Positions 33,291 to 40,769 are shown, counted from the first letter of the stretch. The stretch: 43,932 bases of DNA from Halobellus captivus (GCF_007655485.1 NZ_VJXQ01000009.1:1-43932); one strand, 5' to 3'. A program made the numbers and translations. The notes: generated from the letters alone by a model not told the origin.

Positions 33291-34685
33291 ATGACAGACA
33301 ACGAGGAACCAGATGGTGGAGGTGACTCGTCTATCGCGGACCAACAGCTGGATGATTTCGATACAAACAGGGAGGGCAGTTCTGCTTCTGAAAGCTCGTC
33401 GACCTCGGAGGAAATCCAACGACAAGACTCGAACGATCCGGCAAATGACCCGTTGTTCGTTCGGGAGGGCGATGAAGACGGTTCTTCAACTCATATCTGG
33501 GCAGATCGGGATTTACTCTCAATTGGAACAGTTCCTGGCCCTGATCGCATCGTCGGTCGTGACACGGAAATCCAATCGGTTGCTGGAGAAATCCGACATC
33601 TCATTCACGAATCACAACCAAACCACGTCGTCATTTATGGGGAAACCGGAACTGGAAAATCACTTGTCAGCCGACACGTGTCCGACCGTCTCGTTGATAC
33701 TGCCACGGCACGTAACGTTCCCGCTGCTAGCGTCTACGTTGAGTGCAAGAAGAATAATACCGAAACACGAGTAGCCCGAACAATCGCTCGTGCGCTAAGC
33801 GACAAATCTGATTCTGATATAGATATCCCTCGTATCGGTTTAGGTTCCGCCGAGTACTACGATTACGCCTACGACATCATCGACGAGTACTACGATGGGC
33901 TCATTGTCATCCTTGACGAAATCGACATGGTTGATAACGCTGAGGGCCTCCTCCATGAACTCTCGCGGGCTCGAGAAGCTGGTCACACCGACGCCTATAT
34001 CGGAATCATTGCTATCAGCAACGACATCGATTTTGGACAAAAACTCAACGCACGCGTTCAGAGTTCGATGCGGACAACGGACTTCGTCTTTGAACCATAC
34101 CAAAGCGATCAGATCGAACAGATCCTGGAGTATCGACGAGACGCGTTCCATGATGGTGTCGTTCAAGACGGCGTCATAACCGAGACTGCCGACCGGTCGG
34201 CGGATGAACACGGTGATGCGAGAAAGGCAGTCGATGTTTTGCGGATTGCTGGTGATATCGCTGACGACACCGATGCAGAGGTCGTCAGTCCAGAACACGT
34301 CGACAAAGCAGTCAAGCGAGCAGAGGTTAATCGAGTCAAGGAGACGATCGAGAGCACCTCACCCCAGTCTAAACTCGTTCTCTACACTCTCGGTCGCTTG
34401 ACTGGCTCGAATAATCGCCGCTTCCGCACCTCTGGTATCTACAGTCAATACGAGACGACCTGTGGCGACGTCGGTGCTGATCCTCTCTCATATGATCGAG
34501 TGAGCCAAATTCTCAGCACGCTCGCGCTAATGGGGATTTCTGAGTCACATCAGGTCGGTGGCGGACACAAACAGGGTGTCTACCTGGAACACCAGCTTAT
34601 CAAGGACAAAGATGTAGTGATGAAGGCAGTTGTAGAGAGCGATGAACGGCTTTCAGAACTTCACAACGGAACCTACGAGATTTGA
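33291..34685 (+). CDS. orc: Orc1/Cdc6 family replication initiator (origin-linked copy)
   Basis: A 464-residue AAA+ initiator. The first 65 residues are acidic and serine-rich, as in plasmid Orc proteins. Walker A GETGTGKS is at 117-124 and Walker B VILDEIDM at 206-213; sensor 1 is AISNDIDFG. The C-terminal 120 residues (TSPQSKLVLYTLGRL, then SQILSTLALMGIS and VGGGHKQGVYLEH) form the winged helix that binds origin DNA. It is surrounded by nine matching repeats, seven upstream and two downstream, so it is very likely the initiator for this origin. A likely start is the ATG at 33291. Confidence 0.94.
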   Translation: MTDNEEPDGGGDSSIADQQLDDFDTNREGSSASESSSTSEEIQRQDSNDPANDPLFVREGDEDGSSTHIWADRDLLSIGTVPGPDRIVGRDTEIQSVAGEIRHLIHESQPNHVVIYGETGTGKSLVSRHVSDRLVDTATARNVPAASVYVECKKNNTETRVARTIARALSDKSDSDIDIPRIGLGSAEYYDYAYDIIDEYYDGLIVILDEIDMVDNAEGLLHELSRAREAGHTDAYIGIIAISNDIDFGQKLNARVQSSMRTTDFVFEPYQSDQIEQILEYRRDAFHDGVVQDGVITETADRSADEHGDARKAVDVLRIAGDIADDTDAEVVSPEHVDKAVKRAEVNRVKETIESTSPQSKLVLYTLGRLTGSNNRRFRTSGIYSQYETTCGDVGADPLSYDRVSQILSTLALMGISESHQVGGGHKQGVYLEHQLIKDKDVVMKAVVESDERLSELHNGTYEI

Positions 34686-34731
34686 TTAAGCATCATGAGG
34701 GTTCGCTCTACCTAGAACCCTTCTACTGAAG

Positions 34732-34752
34732 CTCATTCCGAATCAGGGGTGT
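34732..34752 (+). repeat. Origin iteron 8, downstream of orc
   Basis: CTCATTCCGAATCAGGGGTG followed by T; same orientation as copies 2-7. Confidence 0.82.
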
Positions 34753-34776
34753 CAAATCTTCTGAGAAGGGAACAAG

Positions 34777-34797
34777 CTCACTTCGAATCAGGGGGGT
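34777..34797 (+). repeat. Origin iteron 9, downstream of orc
   Basis: CTCACTTCGAATCAGGGGGG followed by T. Copies 8 and 9 start 45 bases apart and lie between the convergent orc and DUF6788-like genes. Confidence 0.82.
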
Positions 34798-34820
34798 TGT
34801 TCTCGAGAGAACCAGGTTAG

Positions 34821-35144
34821 CTAATCGTCTGGACTGACCGGTCCTTTGTACTGCGAGCGCACCTTCTCGCCTTCCCGCCACTGCCAGTAGTAGTAGCGGT
34901 TGTCGTTGATTTCCTTGATCGTGATCGTCGCCTTGGCCGGCACGTCGTCTGGGAGGTCATCGGGGCGCTCCTCGATCTGTTCTTCCTCGTCCTGTTCGGC
35001 TAGTCGGGCTTCGCGTTCGCGATGTTCGGCGAGCCCCTCGGCGTACTGGGCGATATGCTGGAGCACCTCTGGTGATTGCTCATTGAGCATCTCCACGACG
35101 TCGTCGGGGATTTCTTGCGGTGGGGATGGTGGCGAGTAAGACAT
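34821..35144 (-). CDS. DUF6788-like small haloarchaeal plasmid protein
   Basis: A 107-residue protein. The N-terminal two thirds are acidic and helical with a coiled stretch (YAEGLAEHREREARLAEQDEEEQ). The C-terminus ITIKEINDNRYYYWQWREGEKVRSQYKGPV is a small beta hairpin domain (Y-Y-Y-W, then KGPV) seen in many plasmid proteins of this group. The function is unknown; the C-terminal motif resembles DNA- or RNA-binding hairpins. The second GTTAACCAACA pair begins 12 bases upstream of its ATG, so it must affect this gene's transcription or leader. Confidence 0.75.
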   Translation of the reverse strand: MSYSPPSPPQEIPDDVVEMLNEQSPEVLQHIAQYAEGLAEHREREARLAEQDEEEQIEERPDDLPDDVPAKATITIKEINDNRYYYWQWREGEKVRSQYKGPVSPDD

Positions 35145-35156
35145 GGATCACGGCGT

Positions 35157-35199
35157 GTTAACCAACAATGGCACTGGAATCTTAGTGTTGTTGGTTAAT
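35157..35199. promoter_or_regulatory. GTTAACCAACA inverted pair, copy 2
   Basis: GTTAACCAACA at 35157-35167 and TGTTGGTTAAT at 35189-35199, again 21 bases apart. It fills the gap between the SWIM gene stop (35208) and the DUF6788-like start (35144). Confidence 0.75.
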
Positions 35200-35207
35200 C
35201 TGGGTAT

Positions 35208-35741
35208 TTATCGAATCGAGAGCTCTTCGAGGACCGCCACTGTTGCTTCGAGTTCCCTCCGCCGGGCTTCTCGTTCGTCGATTTCCTGCTCTAGTTCGAG
35301 AATCCGCTCCGAAAGCTGCTCCGTCACGTCTACTGTCGCAGGAAGCCGTCCATCGGGACGGGGGACGCTCCCGCTCCGAATCTCGATGTCGACCCGTCGT
35401 AGATGCTTACAGCCACCGCTCGGCTGGCGCTTCGTGAAGTCTGGACACGTACACGTCTTGCTCGCGACGTCGACCTCGTAGGTGTTCCCCGACGCCGACT
35501 GCACCTCGTACACACCACCTTTCCTGAGCAATGAAATGTCCATCTCCTCAGTTCGAGCGCGCTCGGTACGGGGATCGCTATCCTCCTGGTGGTCTTCATC
35601 GCCAACCGACGGCTGTTGGATATCTCCACTGGGAGTCGCGGTCGTGGAGGTGGCAGCGACAACGCCGCCATCGGCGGCGAATCCATCTCGTTCGTCTCGA
35701 TCCATCGCTTCAGTCTCGCTTGTCTCGTTTCGTCCGGACAT
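35208..35741 (-). CDS. SWIM zinc-finger protein
   Basis: A 177-residue protein. The first 65 residues are low-complexity and acidic. Residues 75-115 form a SWIM finger: YEVQSASGNTYEVDV, then C97-x-C99 and C111-x-H113 (CTCPDFTKRQ, GGCKHL). Residues 140-177 form a coiled coil (LSERILELEQEIDEREARRREL). SWIM domains bind DNA or proteins and occur with recombination factors and transposases; the small haloarchaeal plasmid versions have no assigned role. An upstream hairpin element (35781-35807) of the shared type precedes it. Confidence 0.85.
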   Translation of the reverse strand: MSGRNETSETEAMDRDERDGFAADGGVVAATSTTATPSGDIQQPSVGDEDHQEDSDPRTERARTEEMDISLLRKGGVYEVQSASGNTYEVDVASKTCTCPDFTKRQPSGGCKHLRRVDIEIRSGSVPRPDGRLPATVDVTEQLSERILELEQEIDEREARRRELEATVAVLEELSIR

Positions 35742-35780
35742 GGATTATTCTGGGTCTGTCCGACGTGACGAGTGCAGTCA

Positions 35781-35807
35781 CGCCGCCACCATTCGCGGCG
35801 AGAAAAA
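35781..35807 (-). promoter_or_regulatory. T-tract plus inverted repeat, SWIM gene
   Basis: On the minus strand: TTTTT, then CGCCGC, eight bases, GCGGCG, ending about 39 bases before the ATG at 35741. Member of the family described in the findings. Confidence 0.55.
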
Positions 35808-35872
35808 CAACTCCTGAAACGCACTACCGCAGAAACCTCCGCTACTTCGTCTGCCGGAGAGACACAGACTCG

Positions 35873-36799
35873 TTACCCATCGACGGTTTCGATGAGTTCC
35901 TTAGCAGTCGATCCGATTCGACCAAGCCGTTCTTGAACTGCGTCTGCGTCGTCGTCCTGCCACGCGGCCAGGTAGAACGCGGACCCGCTCGTATCCAGTT
36001 CGAAATACCGCCCGACGATGTAGGCGACTGCCTCGGCCTCAACCTCGCGTTTCGCCCGCTCGGTCTCGTCGGTGACGTCTGCGTGGAGGAGCGCGTGAGC
36101 GTACTCGTGGATGAGTGTCACGGCGAGATCAGCCTGATTCGTACGGGCTTTCGCCTCGACGACTGGTTGGAGATCACGCTTACTCCGGTATTTGCAGACG
36201 CCCTTGGCGTCGCCATGCTCCCAGTCGACAGCGTCGACGATGCGGACCGTCACGTCGATCTCAGCGGCTGCATCCTCGAGTGCGGGTACCAGGTCGTCGG
36301 CGTCGCCAGTCGCCTCAGTCTCCAACTCAGGGAGCGGCTCACCCTCGGTCTGAGACACGTCGAAGACAGCAGTTGGCTTGAAGCCGACAAGCCCTTTCGA
36401 CCACTCGTCGGGCGATGTCTCGTCGTACTCACAGTCGCTTTGTTCATGGTAGCTAGGCGAGTTCTCGCACTTGGGACACTGCTTGGTGATGATCGGGGCC
36501 CAAATCCAGATGGCCTGTTCGCCCTCCTGGACGTGCCGGTCGAACTCATTCCGCCAGGTGTTGTACCCCGCGACCTTCGTCGCGTCAGGGCACTGGAGAT
36601 TGATGAGGAGTGTATTCCGGTGCGAATAGTCGTGGAACCGGGATTGAACATCAAGCCACTCCTGGAACTCTGAGCTGGACTGCGCGTCCTCGACGTCTGC
36701 AACGAGGTCGTCGATCCAGTCTTCGATGGTACTGTGCATCTCGTCGTGTCGGGCGTCGGTCTCCTCGAACGAGACCGACGAGTCACTGGCCGTAGCCAT
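35873..36799 (-). CDS. ardC: ArdC-like antirestriction protein (metalloprotease type)
   Basis: About 308 residues from MATASDSSVSF (an ATG nine bases upstream is in frame). Residues 45-110 are the ArdC N-terminal domain: FHDYSHRNTLLINLQCPDA and YNTWRNEFDRHVQEGEQAIWIWAP, which binds single-stranded DNA in homologues. A CPKC...C insertion near 111-125 may bind zinc. Residues 220-270 carry the protease site: HEYAHALLH with H234 and H238 (long-start numbering) and the downstream REVEAEAVAYIVG with a third ligand. ArdC proteins protect incoming plasmids from host restriction, which fits a transferable replicon. An upstream hairpin of the shared family lies at 36845-36873. Confidence 0.88.
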   Translation of the reverse strand: MATASDSSVSFEETDARHDEMHSTIEDWIDDLVADVEDAQSSSEFQEWLDVQSRFHDYSHRNTLLINLQCPDATKVAGYNTWRNEFDRHVQEGEQAIWIWAPIITKQCPKCENSPSYHEQSDCEYDETSPDEWSKGLVGFKPTAVFDVSQTEGEPLPELETEATGDADDLVPALEDAAAEIDVTVRIVDAVDWEHGDAKGVCKYRSKRDLQPVVEAKARTNQADLAVTLIHEYAHALLHADVTDETERAKREVEAEAVAYIVGRYFELDTSGSAFYLAAWQDDDADAVQERLGRIGSTAKELIETVDG

Positions 36800-36844
36800 A
36801 ATATTCACCGAATCGAGTTCACGGCGATTGCGTCAGTTCAGGAC

Positions 36845-36873
36845 GCGCCGCACCCCTTGGGGCGCACAAAAAA
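36845..36873 (-). promoter_or_regulatory. T-tract plus inverted repeat, ardC-like gene
   Basis: On the minus strand: TTTTTT, two bases, then GCGCCCC-AA-GGGGTGCGGCGC-type inverted repeat, ending 45 bases before the ATG at 36799. Shares the AGGGGTGCGG core with the copies at 40742 and 42925. Confidence 0.65.
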
Positions 36874-36886
36874 CTCGCGGCGGCGG

Positions 36887-37234
36887 TCACCGCAGGACTG
36901 CTTTCTCGTCAGCGAAGCCGACCGCGACGAGGTACTCGAGGAACTCATCGAACTGCTCCACGTCGCTGGGCGTGTCGGTCGCGAGGTGTCGCGCCCACTC
37001 GGTGGCCCACTGGAACGCGGGATCAGTCCCGCCCTTCCCGTGGATGTACCACCAGCGAGCCGCTTTCAAGACGACGAGCGGGTTCGTCGGCGGCTGCTCA
37101 CTTGCGAGTCCACGAGTGATTGACCGGATCTCCTCGGGAACTTCGGCGGGCTCGACCTCGCCGGATTGTGTGTTCGTGATATCGACTGGAATCGCATCGA
37201 TCGAGACGTCGTTCACACGTTGTTGTTGACTCAC
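36887..37234 (-). CDS. Uncharacterised haloarchaeal plasmid protein (115 residues)
   Basis: Starts with GTG at 37234 (MSQQQRVNDVSID). The C-terminal half looks like a small helical domain: LVVLKAARWWYIHGKGGTDPA, then WATEWARHL and QFDEFLEYLVAVGFADEKAV. I recognise it only as one of the small proteins that accompany ardC on haloarchaeal plasmids. It is followed by ardC after a 78-base gap holding a hairpin element, and preceded by its own hairpin at 37266-37297, so each gene appears to have its own promoter. Confidence 0.68.
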   Translation of the reverse strand: MSQQQRVNDVSIDAIPVDITNTQSGEVEPAEVPEEIRSITRGLASEQPPTNPLVVLKAARWWYIHGKGGTDPAFQWATEWARHLATDTPSDVEQFDEFLEYLVAVGFADEKAVLR

Positions 37235-37265
37235 GGGAATTCACCTCAGTCTGAAGACTCGTTAT

Positions 37266-37297
37266 CGAGCCTTCGCCCTCTTCGGGGGCTCGAAAAA
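37266..37297 (-). promoter_or_regulatory. T-tract plus inverted repeat, 115-residue protein gene
   Basis: On the minus strand: TTTTT, CGAGCC, fifteen bases including CCCGAAGAGGG, GGCTCG, ending 31 bases before the GTG at 37234. Confidence 0.65.
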
Positions 37298-37331
37298 CTG
37301 GACGACGGCGTCACACCGGCAGGAAGAATCC

Positions 37332-38838
37332 GCTCAGGGTTACGGAGTGACTCCGTCGCACCCTGTCATAGAATACGCTCGTGCCCCTCTTGGGGTGGTG
37401 TCTGCAACGGGAGTGAAATACCACCCTCTCTTACTGGCCACTACTCATGCACGAAACCGAAGAAAAGACGCTGAACAGCCTCGTACCACTCGGTCTAATT
37501 CATGCGTTTCAGAGTTGGTTTCGCGGGTTTCAGGGCCAGCGGGTCGGAGACCCGCGGCCCTGTCCGAAGTGCGGTGAAACCACGGTCTGGAAGAACGGCT
37601 ACCGAACGGATCGGCTCTTCGCCATCCTCATCACCGAGGATGGCTTCGACGAGATCACTGTCGAGATTCAGCGGTATCAGTGCTCCGAGTGCAGACATTC
37701 CTACGATGGCGATATCGGGGAGCTGTTCTACGAGGACTGTGAATACGCCAAACCAGTCGTTGATCTCTGCCTGTTCCATGCGGCGAAGAATCCGTTCCAC
37801 GCGTGCGAACGGATTCTTCAGAATCAGTACGGTCTCCAGGTTGACCGCGATACGATCCAACGCTATGCCGAGCTGTTCGGCGACGAAGTCGCCGAGCAGC
37901 ACAGCGTCACGATTGCCGGCTGCATCCTCTCGATGAACTTCCTCTCGCTGTTGTTCGGTGTCAGCACCGTTGACGAACTCAAAACCGAGTTCGCCGACGA
38001 ACTCGCTGCCGAGGACATCGACGGTCTCGTCGGGGTCGCCGACGAGACCTATCCGGCGAAGAAGGGCGCAAAGAAAGACCTCTACGAGGAAAATATGCGC
38101 CGGAAACAGGAGGGAGAAAACCCGAAGAAGTGGCCGGAAGGGTTCACTGTCGGATGTTCCTATCTGACTCAGCTGGGTTGTTTCGCCGGACTCCAGTGTC
38201 GGAACACCGCCTTCGCGCGAGCGCTGGCGCTCGCGCTCGTCTTCCCGCTCTTGGGTGTGGATTATTGGCTCACCGACGACAACGACTGCTACAACGACAT
38301 CTTGCCGGATCGGGTGAAGTGTCTCGTCCACAAGCTCCGGACACGCGCTCGCAGCGACGAGCGCGTGTCCGAACTGCACGAGGCGGGCGAGTTAGAGGAG
38401 TTGCGGGAGTATCTCGAAGACGAGTACGAGACTGCGTACGAGGAGATAGTGGCGACACTCCGTGAGGAGCACCCATCGTTCTGGGACGAGGACGAAGAAG
38501 AGTTCAATGGGCCAGTGAGTACGAATGCAATCGAAGGGGGGAACTGGCGGCTGAAATACGGCCTTGGAGTCCCGTACGCGCGGTGCCATGCGGCACGCGC
38601 GCGTACATCGTTGTTGGCGCTGCGTGAATCGATGTCGACGTTCACAAACGGCGAGCCGGCGGAGAGCTTCGCTCACCGCCACGGCTCATTTAGCTTTGAG
38701 CAGGTGTTGGGTGAGTCCTCGACACAGCCGCTACCGCCCCGGAAAGAAGATCACGTAACTCAGGCGGCGTAAGAATCGGAAGGAGGAAGCAGCGGGTAAG
38801 GCTCTGCGTTTCACCCGAGTACTCCTCAGCACCTGAGC
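37332..38838. mobile_element. Insertion sequence with ISH6-like transposase; ends uncertain
   Basis: The transposase gene at 37447-38772 is flanked by imperfect inverted sequences: GCTCAGGGTTACGGAGTGAC at 37332 and, on the other strand from 38838, GCTCAGGTGCTGAGGAGTAC. They share GCTCAGG and GGAGT. No matching target duplication is seen outside them, so the true ends are unproven. A perfect 15-base palindrome ACGGAGTGACTCCGT (37342-37356) sits just inside the left candidate end. Confidence 0.5.
37447..38772 (+). CDS. DDE transposase with N-terminal zinc ribbon (ISH6-like)
   Basis: A complete 441-residue transposase. A zinc ribbon at the start uses C39-x-x-C42 (CPKCGETT) and C79-x-x-C82 (CSECRHS). 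The catalytic half begins DGLVGVADETYPAKKG with the first acidic residue, continues GVDYWLTDDNDCYNDIL with the second, and ends STNAIEGGNWRLKYG with the likely catalytic Glu. This layout matches haloarchaeal ISH6-type elements; I am confident of transposase, less so of the exact family. It is intact, so the element may still move. It lies between the small plasmid genes and an imported monooxygenase/PfpI fragment, and probably took part in that rearrangement. Confidence 0.82.
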   Translation: MHETEEKTLNSLVPLGLIHAFQSWFRGFQGQRVGDPRPCPKCGETTVWKNGYRTDRLFAILITEDGFDEITVEIQRYQCSECRHSYDGDIGELFYEDCEYAKPVVDLCLFHAAKNPFHACERILQNQYGLQVDRDTIQRYAELFGDEVAEQHSVTIAGCILSMNFLSLLFGVSTVDELKTEFADELAAEDIDGLVGVADETYPAKKGAKKDLYEENMRRKQEGENPKKWPEGFTVGCSYLTQLGCFAGLQCRNTAFARALALALVFPLLGVDYWLTDDNDCYNDILPDRVKCLVHKLRTRARSDERVSELHEAGELEELREYLEDEYETAYEEIVATLREEHPSFWDEDEEEFNGPVSTNAIEGGNWRLKYGLGVPYARCHAARARTSLLALRESMSTFTNGEPAESFAHRHGSFSFEQVLGESSTQPLPPRKEDHVTQAA

Positions 38839-38887
38839 GTCTAGCATAAATAGTTATGTGAGTTGCGCACCTACCTACGGACTGGGT

Positions 38888-39193
38888 ATGACCGACGCAA
38901 ACGTCGCCCTCCTCGTTCGACTCCAAGCACAGTCCGGCAAAGAATCCGATGTCGAGGAATTCCTCCGTTCGGCACTGCCGATGGCCGAGGAAGAACCGGA
39001 CACCACCACGTGGTTCGCGCTCCGCATGGACGATTCGACGTTCGGCATCTTCGACACCTTTCCGGATGAATCCGGTCGGGAAGCGCATCTCTCGGGCGAA
39101 ATCGCTGCTGCCTTGGAGGAAAACGCGGACGAGCTGTTCGCAGAACCGCCGGAGATAGAAGAAGTCGACGTACTGGAGGCCAAACTCCCCTAA
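38888..39193 (+). CDS. Antibiotic-biosynthesis-monooxygenase-fold (YgiN-like) protein
   Basis: A 101-residue protein from MTDANVALLVRLQAQSGKES. The dimeric ferredoxin-like ABM fold is visible: the first strand VALLVRL, helix EFLRSALPMAEEEP, strands TTTWFALRMDDSTFGIFDTF, then the GREAHLSG helix and closing strand EEVDVLEAKL. These small enzymes oxidise quinones or act on short-lived metabolites. Haloarchaeal chromosomes often carry it beside DJ-1/PfpI genes, and a PfpI remnant lies convergent 98 bases downstream, so this block looks like a piece of chromosome moved onto the replicon. Confidence 0.82.
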   Translation: MTDANVALLVRLQAQSGKESDVEEFLRSALPMAEEEPDTTTWFALRMDDSTFGIFDTFPDESGREAHLSGEIAAALEENADELFAEPPEIEEVDVLEAKLP

Positions 39194-39290
39194 CATCTGA
39201 AATTGGACAGACAGAAGCAGCAAAGACGAATCTCACATCTCGTTCACGAACGCCGGACGTGGCGATGGACCCTTTCGCGCTACCGCGCCG

Positions 39291-39420
39291 TTAGTGGCGA
39301 CCTTCCTCGAACTCCTCGATGATTTTATCACAGAAGGCGGGGATGTCGTCGGGCTTGCGGCTGGTCACCAGTCCCTCGTCGACGACGACTTCCTCGTTGA
39401 CCCACTCGCCGCCCGCGCCA
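39291..39420 (-). pseudogene. C-terminal fragment of a DJ-1/PfpI family protein
   Basis: The last 40 or so residues of a PfpI/DJ-1 protein: [36 protein letters not shown], then stop. The family is normally about 180-220 residues, so the catalytic N-terminal part is missing. The fragment is joined, out of frame, to the 5' part of a DUF6610-like gene at about 39417-39424. It cannot be functional alone. Confidence 0.78.
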
Positions 39421-39894
39421 GTCCACAGGGTCGGAGAACTCGTGGGCGAGTCGATCAGCGTAGCCGCGCGAGTAGCCGACGACGAGGTCATCAGGGATCG
39501 CGTGAATCGCCGCACGGCACTTCGGGACGATCACGAGGTCAGCCGCTGGATAGCTTCCCTGAATCTCGCGAGCGGCAGCAACGTATTCGTTGACCTCGTC
39601 GACGTCGTAGGCGTCACCGATCACGCCGACCTGTGGTTCGTACTCGAAGAAACGCTCGACGTACCGATCAAGGTCAGGATTGCGAAAGTCGTTATCCAGC
39701 ATCCCGACTGGTAACTCCAAGTTTGTGTACTGGTGCTGTTGGTAGGTACAGTCCTCGCGAAAACCCGTGAGAAACCCGAGTCGGAATGCGTCAAGCGCGA
39801 AGGGAACGCGGTGAAGGAATGCTACGTGGTCGGCCTGCCGGGCTGCCGTAATTTCAGTCGCGATGCTGCTGGTCGGACGTGCTGAAAGCGCCAT
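39328..39894 (-). pseudogene. DUF6610-like gene with 3' end replaced by PfpI sequence
   Basis: The first 158 or so residues match the haloarchaeal DUF6610 family: [90 protein letters not shown]. The family then continues for roughly 90 more residues; here the chain instead runs into arginine-rich residues that are the wrong frame of the PfpI fragment and stops at 39328. The gene is truncated by recombination. Upstream it keeps a hairpin element (39923-39954) and, beyond it, the third GTTAACCAACA pair, so the promoter is intact. Confidence 0.75.
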
Positions 39895-39922
39895 CTCGAA
39901 TCACCCAGAAGACGCGGGAGTA

Positions 39923-39954
39923 CTCGCCCCGCGCCCGCTCTCGGGGCGAGAAAA
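39923..39954 (-). promoter_or_regulatory. T-tract plus inverted repeat, DUF6610-like gene
   Basis: On the minus strand: TATTTT, CTCGCCCC, twelve bases, GGGGCGAG: perfect 8-base arms, ending 28 bases before the ATG at 39894. Confidence 0.68.
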
Positions 39955-39974
39955 TACCACCAGCGGACGCCACT

Positions 39975-40018
39975 ATTAACCAACAACAGCAGCTTTACCG
40001 CTCCTGATGTTGGTTAAC
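39975..40018. promoter_or_regulatory. GTTAACCAACA inverted pair, copy 3
   Basis: ATTAACCAACA at 39975-39985 and TGTTGGTTAAC at 40008-40018, 22 bases apart. It directly follows the stop codon (40019-40021) of the zinc-ribbon gene and lies 80 bases before the DUF6610-like start. Confidence 0.75.
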
Positions 40019-40294
40019 TCACCGGTGGTATCGAGCCTCGAGTGGGTCGATCTCTCCGGCGTGGACGAGACTCGTCTCTGAGTCCGCCTCTTCGTGAAGA
40101 AGATCGACGAGTGCGAACTGCGCGCAGGCAGTGAACGAACACGCCTCGTTCTGACACCAGACGTCGGCGTAGGCGATGTCGGTCTGCTCGCCTGCATAGA
40201 CGGGTTTCCCAATACCAAGCTGCGAGTCGCAGCCGTCGCGAGGGCAGATCGGTTCGATACGCGTGAATGTGGGCGTGTCTTCCATTGAATTCAT
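40019..40294 (-). CDS. Small zinc-ribbon-like plasmid protein
   Basis: A 91-residue protein starting at 40294 with an ATGA overlap with the previous stop. It contains ICPRDGCDSQ and WCQNEACSF, two Cys pairs that could hold one zinc. The rest (FALVDLLHEEAD) is helical. The gene immediately upstream also has two Cys pairs, so the two are probably functionally linked and translationally coupled. I do not recognise a named family. Confidence 0.68.
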   Translation of the reverse strand: MNSMEDTPTFTRIEPICPRDGCDSQLGIGKPVYAGEQTDIAYADVWCQNEACSFTACAQFALVDLLHEEADSETSLVHAGEIDPLEARYHR

Positions 40295-40713
40295 CAGTAA
40301 GGGTCGTAGCTCGGCGTGATATCGCCGGTCAGGACGCTGCTCTCGATGGCGTTGCTCTCGCCGCCTTCGAGGTCGATGATTCGATAGACGGCGTCGCCGC
40401 TCCACTCGCAGTCTTCATCGGAACACTTCGCGCTCGCGTACGCGCCGTTCTCGTTGTTCAGATGGACACTCTGGAGATCGAGTCGCTCGCTACAGAGTGG
40501 GCACGTCGCCGGAACTTGCGCATAACGGTAACCTGTACTCACGTCAACGTCACCTTGGTCAGCGTCGATGCCACGAAGCCCTTCGACGAGATGGCCGACT
40601 CGCGAACGGAATTCGGTGAGAAGCGCGTTGCGGGCTTGCTGGTCGACGGGGAGCTCGGCGCTATCGAGAGTGATCGTTATTCGACACGCTGTCGTCTCGT
40701 TGGTTTCTTTCAT
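40294..40713 (-). CDS. Zinc-ribbon plasmid protein, coupled to next gene
   Basis: About 139 residues from MKETNETTACRITITLDSAEL; the frame is open further upstream, but the sequence there is the hairpin leader. Residues 1-65 form a strand-helix domain (NALLTEFRSRVGHLVEGL); a ribbon CPLCSERLDLQSVHLNNE and CSDEDCEWSGDAVYRIIDLEG follows. Function unknown; the C-x-x-C pairs suggest nucleic-acid or metal binding. A hairpin element precedes it at 40742-40769. Confidence 0.7.
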   Translation of the reverse strand: MKETNETTACRITITLDSAELPVDQQARNALLTEFRSRVGHLVEGLRGIDADQGDVDVSTGYRYAQVPATCPLCSERLDLQSVHLNNENGAYASAKCSDEDCEWSGDAVYRIIDLEGGESNAIESSVLTGDITPSYDPY

Positions 40714-40741
40714 TTGGCTCGCCTCTGGGGGATACGTTCGA

Positions 40742-40769
40742 TTCCCCCGCACCCCTTTGGGGGCGAAAA
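40742..40769 (-). promoter_or_regulatory. T-tract plus inverted repeat, zinc-ribbon operon
   Basis: On the minus strand: TTTTCG, CCCCCAAAGGGGTGCGGGGG, then AATCGAACG. It ends 28 bases before the ATG at 40713 and is nearly identical to the copy at 42925-42954. Confidence 0.7.

Noticed and set aside
32492-34797. CRISPR array at the origin repeats
   Set aside because: Repeat spacing is irregular (about 45 to over 1400 bases), one copy is inverted and an orc gene is embedded; origin iterons explain them.
35531-36673. 380-codon open frame on the plus strand
   Set aside because: Antisense to the ardC-like and SWIM genes, which have clear motifs and codon bias; this frame has none.
37495-38379. 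294-codon open frame on the minus strand
   Set aside because: Antisense to the transposase, whose zinc ribbon and catalytic acids are clear.
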